Shown: positions 54,355 to 64,000 of the stretch, piece by piece
How the letters are laid out: each line of letters starts with the position of its first letter
How positions within the stretch are numbered: the stretch's first letter is position 1
Assembly: GCA_950295325.1 (NCBI GenBank)
Contig: OX485803.1
Coordinates: 2,790,001-2,854,000, forward strand
Source of the DNA: Polytrichum commune
Taxonomy: Eukaryota > Streptophyta > Polytrichopsida > Polytrichales > Polytrichaceae
DNA: 64,000 nucleotides
Direction: 5' to 3'
The notes under the pieces: model-generated
Told to the model about the DNA's origin: nothing
Databases searched by the model: none
What the model saw: only the letters and a program-made list of their open reading frames with translations
Position numbers and translations under genes: made by a program

Positions 54355-55870
54355 CCCTTCCCACTTGACTTTAGCTTAGCCTAGTAAAGGTTTGTTCTAA
54401 AAACACGGCCTTCACACCATCGACACTTATCTAGTCCCGAGCCTGAGTGGCAAAGGATGTGACATGGTTTAAAAGCATAGGTTTGAAGCTTCAAACACTG
54501 ACCCTCTCATTAGTACCTAGAGATAAGGCAAGAATGTAGGATCTTTGAAAGTGTTGCCTCCGATCCTTATGATTGGTTGTTTTTAGTCTTAGCTATGGGG
54601 ACACAAGGAGCTCCATTAACAAAAAACTGATTGTAAGATAGATTAGTGGTAAAGGCATTTGAGGATGGGACACAAACTATCCAACATGTCATAGTTCCTC
54701 AGTAGATAAAATAATGAGCATGTGTGAAAGCTACTTAACCAAAACCTACTTGAAAACTCTGGATCAAGTCCTTGTAGGTGCACTAGGATGGTTGACTGCC
54801 TCCTCTATAACCAAAAGAGCTTTACCCGGTTTTTAGGAAAGACTTTGGTTATTTGGTAAAGCCATGTGGAGATGGGCCTTGAATACAATACTTAGTATAG
54901 TTATAGGAAGTTGGGGTTGAAATCACGGGTGGGTTGACCATCTCACAAATAACTATGTTGGAAATTAGTGTTTAGAATTTTATGTATTTATGTCCAACAA
55001 AAACTTCATTGTCAATTTTTTGCTTTGTTGTAACTTTCACTTGTACATTTGCATTTGCAATGTACTCCTCGGACAATACAAAATGTGCATTGACTAGCAA
55101 TGTAAAATCCTCCAAGTATAAGGTTTTTTTTGGGGGGGGGGAGGGACAAGAGTTATTATTGTACCACTCAATCATTCTATTGCTTCTACATTATACTTTA
55201 TAGAATTTGATGGCATCTTAACACTAGCCACTACACCTTTCACACCTAAAATTTGTGGGCTAAAAGTTAGCATGGGTAGAAAATACCGTTGCTCACTGCA
55301 TTTTTATGTATTGGGGCCATTCACGGTTGGGGTACTACTTTTGGCCGTCTAACGGAAAACGGACTTTTTTGGATAACTTCACATGCTTGGTATGCTTAGA
55401 TTTGTATTGTGAAGCATATTTTGGATCATACCTACATTTCATACTCCATATCGAGTACACTGACAAAGTTAATTTAGAAGGAATAGGGTCATCTAAGATA
55501 TCCTTTTGATTCCTTAAAGGACATTCAGGAGTGTTGTCTTAATTGTTCACCTTAGGATCAAAGAATGAAAAGGACAACAAGAATCAATCGAAACGATCCC
55601 AAATTTTTTCCTCACACTCATCGTTCAAGTGTGTACCAATAGAACCAAATATGTATTGAATAGCAATTGCCCAACTTTACATGTGGTACCAAACATGTCC
55701 AAATATACATATATTCACGGCCACACGTAAAAGGAATGTCTAGTATTAGAATTGGACAAAAAAATTTATATGAATGGACACATGACACTTTTACCAAGGT
55801 ACCAAGATACATAACAAGAAATAATTGACCACCAATGCACACCTAAATAGCAAAAAAATGCCACTGATGT
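54355..55870. other. Intergenic, no gene seen
   Basis: Low-complexity spacer with a T/G homopolymer at 55124-55142. None of the short frames shows a domain. Confidence 0.4.
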
Positions 55871-55874
55871 GGCC

Positions 55875-55908
55875 TAGGGTTTAGGGTTTAGGGTTTAGGG
55901 TTTAGGGT
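55875..55908 (+). repeat. Interstitial telomere-type repeat (TTTAGGG)n
   Basis: Five consecutive units of the plant telomere heptamer (first one partial: TAGGG), uninterrupted. Too short for a telomere; an interstitial trace. Confidence 0.9.
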
Positions 55909-55909
55909 G

Positions 55910-56480
55910 ATTATTAAATAATAATAAAAATCTTTCTTGATAAAGCTTATGAACTATCTACTTATTTATGTAAAATTTATTAATCAAATAATAATAAATC
56001 ATGATAAAAACCAAGATCAATGCGACAAAGTCCTTAAGTCCTTTGTCCCTTAAGTAGTACCTCAACCGTGAATGCCCCCTATTCAAATTGAAATTAGTGT
56101 GGCTTATAAATCAACAAAATCTCAATATTTAGATACAAATTATAATTTAAACTCTTTAATTATAGATTAGTATGAAATGTGCATTTGCGTTTGGTAAAAC
56201 TAAGTTTACGTGAATATCATAGATTCTAGAAGAGATATATGAGATTCTATGGAGGGCATGAATTGGATAATATCCCAAAGTGCGGGCGCTCATATAGAAA
56301 TCCATAAATTCCGGAAGATATATCTAGACCAATATCATCCACAAGTCTTGCAAGTTTCTCCAATAATGATCTTTACATGGTTTTGACTTCATCAAAGCCC
56401 CTAGTGATATTTTTCTAAACGAATCATTCGAACAATGTTAAGTGATAATGTGTCCTTGAACCTATTACCGACCTCTCGCC
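55910..56480. other. Intergenic, no gene seen
   Basis: Very AT-rich; nothing recognised. Confidence 0.4.
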
Positions 56481-56485
56481 AACAT

Positions 56486-56882
56486 CTACACTAAATGTGC
56501 TATTTAGTGTCACCAATTCTAGTTGTCTTGCTCAAAACTAATTGTAAACCGCGGTGTAGTGTCACAAACACTAAATGTTAACCCAACATTATCTGTCATT
56601 CCTTTGTAAGTTTTTTTTTTTTTTTTTGGGGGGGGGGGGATTATAGGTCTAGAGTCTTGCAATTATTGTCACTTACCAAGTGTTTTTCCATCCAAATTTC
56701 AATCATCCATGACAATATTTCATCACAAGTTGCTGACAAGAGAAGGTAGGGTGTTGGCCAACGGATGAACACATCCATCATCCATGACAATATTTGTAAA
56801 CTTATTCACAAGAAGTGTCATCCAAAAAATTACCATAGTGACATCAAATACCATATGACACTAAATATCATATTTAGTGTAG
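56486..56882 (-). mobile_element. MITE family A, reverse copy, 397 bp
   Basis: CTACACTAAATGTGCTATTT at the left and tgacactaaatatcatatttagtgtag at the right. Inside are the complements of the family landmarks (catccatgacaatatttcatcac, aacccaacattatctgtcattcc) and a poly-T/poly-G run at 56611-56639. Ends parse as TA duplications around CACTAAAT...ATTTAGTG. Confidence 0.8.
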
Positions 56883-57059
56883 TTTTCATCCAAAAACGGT
56901 GCACAATATCATTGTGAATGGATCCCGTTTGATCTAACGTGGCTGCATTTAACGGATGTAGAGATAGAATCATAGTGCAAACGCATGTGGGAATGGAACC
57001 CCCTACTTGACCAAATTTATTTATTTAAATTAAAAAATGAAAAAGAAGAATGAAATTTA

Positions 57060-58460
57060 AAAAATTTAATCTTCAAGTGACGTTTTTTGTAGGGCAATAT
57101 CATTTTATTAGTTTTGGATCTGTACTGTGCACTTCTCATACATTTGTTAAGTTGCCAAAATTTTGTGGATTTTTTTCTGACTTTTGTAAAGCCACCAAGA
57201 AGGAGAGATTGCGGGAAGTGTCACTTTGAAGCACATGTACCTTACCTTAGTGATAGGATCCAAGAGACCATTGTTGTAAAAATAAAAGGCAACAAAGTGT
57301 AGGTATGAAAGCCTTGATGTTCACCCTAAGGAAAGAAGCAGTAGTTGGAGACTGGAGTCACATGTTGGGAACCCAAATCCCATCTATTTCAAGGCTTTGG
57401 TGCTTTCAACTACTACATATGGCATTGAAATGTGGGGAGGTGACTTGAAGAACTCTCATTGGAAGGTTTTTGAGAAAGGCATGAAGATAAATATGATATC
57501 TCACGTCAAAGCACGTTCTTCAACAACCTACCATATTTCGCTAGTTGAATATGGAGAACTTCCTATGGAATTATATGCTATTAAGCTAAGTATGGGTTTT
57601 AACAACAACTTACCCACTTACCCATCTCTTGGGTGGTTAGTCAAGCAACCTCACTATCTTGACACCTTGCCAAGCAAGGATTTAGCATTTGGCATAAATT
57701 GACGACCATGTGGAAGGCATCATGGGGGTTTATTTCACAGGGAGATGCAGGACAACTCAATGCCAACGAAAATCAAATTTGAGGATCTCAAGGAGGTTTT
57801 TCTTGCTAACGCAGTGGACGGAGGAGATCAAGGGAGGAGGGTTACATCGGTCAAATCCAACGGTCGAGAAAGCACAGGCAATGTGGCCTCACCAGAAGCC
57901 AGAAGTTGCTTTCATCGCCCATAGACTTCTTCTCGAAGAGTGGAACTCTTCCTATCTCTCGGGGGAGAAACTAGATTACCTCCACCTCAAGGGTTTTCTC
58001 AAATACGAATGTGAATTGTACTTGAAGCAACCATTGACACCACCACAACGCAAGATCATTTATGCTTACTGCACATGAAATCATATATTTTCCATTGAAA
58101 TTGGATGGTGGTTGATTATTTCTATCTCTATAGATAATAGAACATTGTTATTTTTTCTCTTATAATGTAGTTGAAATTGAGGCACACATCGTGTTGGAGT
58201 GTCCCCTATTCAACTCCATCAGGGATAAGTTCCCAACACTTTTTGAAATTCTAGTGTTAGGGAGTCTCAAGTCTTTCTTTCAATTGGACTATCACACCAA
58301 TATTAACCTTTATCTCATGAAGGCTATTGCACTCCACCACTCTAGGGAAATCGCCAGTTTTACACCATTCTTATGTACCTTTAGTCCCATAAGCCTTTTG
58401 GCTTCCCGGACCCTAAAATCAGTTGCATTTCGTTTCATTGCACATGCCCTTTGAGAACCT
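57060..58460 (+). pseudogene. LINE 3' fragment (post-RT region and C-terminal finger), degenerate
   Basis: Three frames in order look like the C-terminal third of a different LINE: YLSDRIQETI... near 57240, LSTTTYGIEMWGGDLKNSHWK (57400-57465; the L.YG.E.WGG motif after RT) with TTYHISLVEYGELPMELYA, then 57710-58078 and a final EIEAHIVLECPLFNSIRDKFPTLFE (58170-58250; the H...EC finger remnant). Frameshifts and stops separate them, and no RT core remains. It is unrelated in detail to the element at the left end. Confidence 0.65.
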
Positions 58461-59060
58461 ATATATCAATCTAATCTAGCATCGGTAAGGTACATAAGGT
58501 AGAAGCGCCTCTCGTGAAAGTTTCGAGCACCACCTTACAGTCCCTAACCTAACCCAAGCAAATTATCCAATATTTTATTTGGATTAGTAACCATCTTATG
58601 AGCACAACAATATTAATGTCACATGACTCATAATATATCTAATTCCTATGGAAATCTTCAAACTCACAAACTTCATTTGACCCTTCCAAGTCAAATAAAA
58701 CAACCAAAATGGATAGCAATGGTCGTTGATGTTTTGTCTCCTTCAACCATTGAGTTGCGTTTTTAGTCTTTAGAGTAAAACAATTAATGTAATCTTGGAA
58801 TACTAATTCCCCACTTTGGAGGAAGAGTATGTGTTGGAATTAGGGTTACTAATGGAATTGGGTGATCCAATTGTGAGGGGTAGTAAGGGCCACTTCACAC
58901 ACAAGCCAAGGGCCATGACCATGGAATGTGTAGATAGGTTTTTAGATTGGGTTCCAATTAAGAAAACCACACAGGGAAGACTAAATGAGTGTCAGGTGTT
59001 ACATCTAGGGATCACCATTGAGTTAATTGATAGATTACAAGAGAATTAAGATGTATTTAG
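58461..59060. other. Spacer with an unassigned short ORF
   Basis: A 77-residue frame (58816-59049, EEEYVLELGLLMELGD...) is open but shows no family I recognise; it may belong to the flanking element. Confidence 0.3.
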
Positions 59061-61640
59061 AACAACAAACACAGGGAAAAAGACTTCTAGAGTGAGCTTT
59101 AGGATTGATTCAATTAAGGTTGAGGGTCACTCACAGCAGTACATGCAATTGATCAGTCACTCCCTCACAACCCACTCTCATCAGTAACATCACTCTTATA
59201 ATGTGTTTTGCAATTCAGGGAGTCACAACTCAGCCATAGACATTTGAGTACGCCATAGTCTCAGAAACCCAAGGTAAAAAACTCCTTGAGGTGACCATAG
59301 TCTCTCCAAATAAGTAACCAAGGACTATAGGCCATACCACAGTTAGTAAGGATATCATGTTCACACTTGACTCCTCCTATGGTTAAGTGATTGATTTAAT
59401 TAGATAAAGACCACAGAAATGAATTATTTCCTTAGTCAATTTTAGACTTAACACTTTCACAGTGGAATTTAATGCATTAAAATAAATTATGGAAATTAAC
59501 AAAAGTCTAACGTGTGACAGTAACCTAGTGACCGAGTCTAGAACCGAACCGGGACCGTAAGAGTCTAATCGCAGGACCATAGTCTACACGGCACGGCCAT
59601 AGTCTAGTCACCAATAACAATCACAAGTATCAAGTCACGTCTGAAAGGTAGGGCCATAGTCTGAGTAACCAGTAACAGTAGCCAGTAACCAGTCAGCGTC
59701 AAGTTCTCGACAAAGGAGCAGGCTACTTCTCCTTATAAGCTTGCCCTTCTCCTCTCACCCAAACCATATGGGTTAATGCTCCACGCTTCTCGCGCAGCTA
59801 CTTCCTCACGATCATACGCGTCGGCTCCGTCAGCAGACTCCACTTGCACGCAACATCTTCTTCTTCTTCGCTAGGCGCATCGTTCCTTTCACATGCAATC
59901 TTCTCCTTGTGAAATTGAACTGATACTTCGTCTCCACGTTTCTACCAGTGCACTCTTAGAGATTTCATGGAACTAATTCCGAAGTTCCACTAGCTCACAT
60001 CGAGAACTATCCTCATTAGTAGAAAAAGAGGACCATCACAGTCACTTTCTTGCTTCTCAAACTGCAATCCACCTTCATCGGGGAGAATCACTCTTCCGGT
60101 GGCATTTGATCGTTCTCCGATAAGGTGCTTTATTCATAATTTGATGAACGAACCAGGGTAACAATCTGCCACACTAGATGCTCTCATTTAATTCCTCACA
60201 AGATTCTAAAGTATTGTAAACTAACTATTCGAACACATTGTCTCCGGGATAGACACACTTAATTCCCTCGCAGGTAGTTTGCTGGTACGTCGTCTCACCC
60301 GGCCACTGTGCAGAGTAAATTCTCTCAACTGGGGAATGTAATTTCTAATAACCAAAGTTTATCACTTCGACCCCTACCCCCACTTTCTGATTGTCACCTA
60401 TGCCAATTTCAAGGCAATCTCCGAATCTTTGTCCGAGAGCAAGAGGTACCAAAGAAAGAACTTCACGCACTGAATTGATATAAGACTAGTGCCTACACAA
60501 ATTGACATTCCCAACAGTTTTTACATATCTCCTTTCATAAGGATATATACTATTCTTGCACTTACTTCGTATGAGTTACATGGGTGCTGGTTTGGTAAAG
60601 GTTACTCCTCTCTCAGGAGTTCAATTTCGAATCCTACACTCATATCCAGATTCGATCAAATTAGGACTTTTTACACATCAGGTTTCTTCCGAAGAATGAT
60701 GTGAGATCACTTCCATATGTGACTGATTCTTTTATCTCCTCCCGAGAGGATCACTATAACTTCCCTCGCTGTACTCACCTAAGTGAATGATGCAGTTACT
60801 CACGATGAAATTTCACATTCCACTTGTAAGTTATTGTCATGAATAAGAATATTGAAATGGAGACACTACCACTGTTTCACACAGTGTCAATCCTAACAAG
60901 CACTTACAGCAGTAAGTCACAATTGGGAATTTAAAGCTGCAGTAACTCATACCAGGATGTTTCTCCCCAAGAATTCCCAATTCGATCCAGAGTTTCACAC
61001 TCGATCTCTGTAACTGATATACTTGCAGAAATTAAGTTCTCACACCAAATAATTTACTCCCTTCACAAGAGTAAGATATCCCAGATTCTCCCTAGGTTCT
61101 TCCCGAACCAAGAAGAATACACTTTGACTTACTTGATTCAACACAAGCATCAACACCACAAGTTCAATTCTCACACACACAATTGATAAAAGAGCTTCAC
61201 GCTATTGTATTATGTAGAGTTTAAAATATACAATCAAAAAGGGCTTCACACCTAGGCTAGAATCGCTCAAAAAAATGCCAGACAAGGGAGACTCTCTTCT
61301 CGAGAGGTACTGCCTTTCTCCTCTCCCTCTTCTCCTCTATATCCCCTAAATTAACTACCTCGTCTCTTGGAATCAGATTTCATAAGGCTCTTCGACTTGG
61401 TCACATGTCTATTGCCCTACCCAAAAGACTCTTCCTCTTGGGATCTGTTTCATATGAACTAAATGTTTCACCCTTAGCTCATTTCGGATAATTGGTCACT
61501 AATGACTTACTTTAACGTCCATTTCACATTCTGAGTGCCAATATGAATTCACATCCTATCAAAATTCTAAAATGACTATTCTGAGACCAAAAATTGTACC
61601 ACAGAATGGTGAGGGCCTTTGAATTATCATCCAAAGGACG
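59060..61640. mobile_element. CT-rich non-coding block, possible LTR or large non-autonomous element
   Basis: About 2.5 kb rich in pyrimidines, with recurring ccatagtct, cagtaac and ctctc words and no ORF above about 70 codons. It contains aaccagggtaaca, also present in the block at 3935-6010 (aaccagggtaacac). No defined ends, target duplication or primer binding site was found. Classification is tentative. Confidence 0.3.
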
Positions 61641-61699
61641 TACCATGGGCGTTGGACTACTCATTGTGTGTGGGGACAAGTCCTTAAACATAATGTGAA

Positions 61700-63000
61700 G
61701 TGAGAATGGACCATGTTGAGAGACCGTTGCATATTTTATTAGTGGGAAGAGAGGGGCAACCCTACCTCACTAGCTACATATCTTCATTCTCTATTTTTTC
61801 CACTTTCTTTTTGAGTTTTACATTAGCGAGGAAGGATTCTTGTTGCATTGGCTTTATATTGGTGTTTGCACAAGATTGTGCAACATGTGCTTGATATGCA
61901 AGCATTGGCACTCAATGGAAAATGGAAAAATGCCTTGATTTTGAGCATTTGCTTGGAGGGTATGAAGATGAGCGATCGTAGTGTGTGGGCATTTGAGAGA
62001 AATGTAGGATTCACCAATAGGTTACTATTGGGTTCTTTCATGGAAAAAATGTTCAAACAAAGAACTTGTGTATGTCACAACACATTGAAGTTTTTGTGAG
62101 AGGTTAGGTCCGTATTTGCAAAGAAAGAATACACGTATGAAAGAGACAATTTCAGTTGAGAGTAGAATTGCAATGTCATCACAAAGGTTTGGGACTGGAA
62201 ATACTTTGTGAACTATAGGAGAGGTATACGAGGTGGCTGAAAGTCCAATTTCAGAAATAATTAGGATTTTTTATAGATTGCTAAGAATACATTGCAAGGG
62301 ACTTTTATACAATTTCCAAGTCCAGCTCAAGAATTAGAGGCCCTTCATGAAATTCCTCACATTATAGGAGCAATTGACAGATCTCACATTCCAATCCTTG
62401 CACTTGTAATTATTTTTGCAGGAAATCATTTCATTCGGCTCTATTGCAATGTATAGTAGATGCAAAATGTATCTTTTGGGATTATGAATTTGGATGATCA
62501 AGAAATATGCACAATTAGACAATATTTAAATTAACAAAAGTTGGAAAAAATTGCATAAAAGCAAATTCTTACTTTATAAGTTGATTGGAAATTACGCATA
62601 TCCAGTGCGGTTGTGAATTTACAGTCCATTCAAAGGGTGTGTAGAACATTTAGAAGGTTACAAAGCAAATTCGAATTTCATTCAAAGTTTAACTCATATG
62701 TGTGTAGAGCGTGCTCTCACATTCTTGAAAAACAAATGACGAATCATTATGAGAAGAGTTGATATACCATTATGGCATAAGATTGATATAGTTCCTACAT
62801 GTATTGTACTACACAATATGTGTACAATAGAAAAGGAATAATTTGATATAGAATGGATAGAAGAAGCAGAGAAACAATTGAATAGACCTATAGATAATAT
62901 ATTATTAAGAAATTAACAAGAAATGCGGGCTGAATTAGTAGTAATAAATGGCATAAAAAATATCAGTATTACAAAAAAAAAATGCAAGAAGAATAAAAGA
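61700..63000 (+). pseudogene. PIF/Harbinger transposase (ALP1-like) pseudogene
   Basis: Fragments in order match a plant Harbinger transposase: FERNVGFTNRLLLGSFMEKMFKQ (about 61990-62060), IPHIIGAIDRSHIPI (62352-62396; first catalytic Asp 62376-62378), IVDAKCIFWDYEFG (62453-62494; second Asp 62459-62461), then THMCVERALTFLKN (Glu 62707-62709) and DIVPTCIVLHNMCTIEKE (about 62785-62840). The three catalytic residues D, D and E are each intact but lie in three different frames, with several stops, so the gene is dead. Its terminal repeats are not identified. It is the only transposase coding sequence in the window, and of the same superfamily as the MITE at 26352. Confidence 0.75.
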
Positions 63001-64000
63001 AGTTGTCAAAGTCATTGAAAATTTCTTGATATTTTAAAATTAAAAAAATAAAAATTTATTGCTGGAAGTTACAAAAATGCATATAGCAATAGCCAAATTT
63101 TTGTCACAGAGAAAACTTAAAAAATATTCAAACCTACAATTTTAGGATATGGATATTGATACCAATACGAGTAAGTAGTTATAATTTTTATACAGATGTT
63201 GCCACATGAGCATCCGTATTTTTCAATAAATTTGTTGTTGCCCAAAAAGATGAAATCAAACTAGAAGAAGTACTAACTATCTATTCTAGAAAACCTTTCA
63301 TTATGCCTTGAATTTATTTCTTTTCATCTTTTGTGGTGTTTGCAAGTGAATTTGTTGTGTGGTCTGCATACTATGATGGTCATTATCTTCTTGAACACTT
63401 ACTGGCATATGTTTAAGTATATTGCACATTGTTCATTCCACATATATGTGCTCATAGTACTGACACTAATCTATCATGTTCTGAAATTTTATTTAAACGT
63501 TTGTCATTTTTGTATTCTATCAGTAGAACCTTGTATTTTTCTCTTATATGTCAACCAATTTCTTCAAAAATTGCACAAACTAAATATTGTACGAGCATGT
63601 AATTTGATACAAACATTCATTTTTAAGTTTAAGGCTATTTATATCTTTTTTATTTTTTATTTTTTATAATTAGGTTATTTTTTCATTATCGATGTAATTA
63701 GTTTTTATACCATATTATACATTTATCTTAAGTCTTTTTCTTATATACTTTATGCATTAAAACCGATTACATATTTTATGCATATATAATATAATGTATA
63801 CGAGGCGGGTTGCTCTTCATTTTGGGACTTCCACCCTAATGTGCCTTTATGACGGGATTTCCACCCCGATGGACCTGACTAACCCCCAAATCCTAAACCC
63901 TAATTGAATATAATAAAACATTTAGGTTACTTACTGCATATAACTAAAGTTCAATTAAAATTTAAATATCTGGTAGACTTAGTTGGATCTATATGTATTT
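63001..64000. other. AT-rich right edge, no gene seen
   Basis: Very AT-rich. A short tandem pair (gggacttccaccctaatg/gggatttccaccccgatg) lies at 63823-63871. The 112-residue frame at 63331-63669 is hydrophobic and Phe/Ile/Leu-rich because of base composition, and I do not call it as a gene. Confidence 0.4.

Noticed and set aside
63331-63669. Hydrophobic 112-codon frame as a membrane protein
   Set aside because: Its Phe/Ile/Leu content follows from the very AT-rich sequence; there is no other support.

Overview
This is nuclear DNA of a land plant, or at least of the streptophyte lineage. It has spliced genes with plant-style introns, a short interstitial run of the plant telomere repeat TTTAGGG (55875-55908), AT-rich gene-poor spacers and a high density of small DNA transposons. 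No bacterial features (operons, ribosome binding sites, CRISPR) are present. I cannot name the species. A non-seed plant is possible, because the LINE at the left end has a domain order better known from green algae, but that is inference.

Layout. About 0.96-8.1 kb holds a decayed, 5'-truncated non-LTR retrotransposon on the minus strand, with reverse transcriptase, RNase H, a CCHC finger and a restriction-like endonuclease domain. A CT-rich non-coding block of about 2 kb appears to interrupt it. From 8 to 28 kb I see no gene, only MITEs and repeat remnants; several have clear terminal inverted repeats and target duplications. From 28.5 to 36.3 kb lies a four-exon plus-strand gene (30486-36095) for a molybdenum-cofactor-sulfurase-like PLP-fold protein of about 700 residues. 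Its introns and flanks are full of local tandem duplications, and intron 2 carries an intact-ended hAT element. At 39399-40046 (+) and 46359-47033 (-) are two related single-exon genes of a family I do not recognise. At 51255-52201 (-) is the peptidase part of an OMA1-like M48 metalloprotease, broken by a one-base frameshift. The rest, to 64 kb, holds MITEs, a LINE 3' fragment (57.1-58.5 kb), a second CT-rich block (about 59.1-61.6 kb) and a PIF/Harbinger transposase pseudogene (about 61.7-63.0 kb).

The genes do not form a pathway or cluster. The common theme is genome dynamics. Each of the four genes sits among imperfect local duplications of about 170-460 bp, some of which copy coding ends. 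The spacers contain at least two hAT-type families, one Tourist-like PIF/Harbinger family, one TA-target family with CACTA-like ends, one possible Tc1/mariner-like element and several unclassified repeat families. Nested insertions and paralogous empty sites allow some relative dating. All family assignments come from motif recognition by eye; no database search was run.
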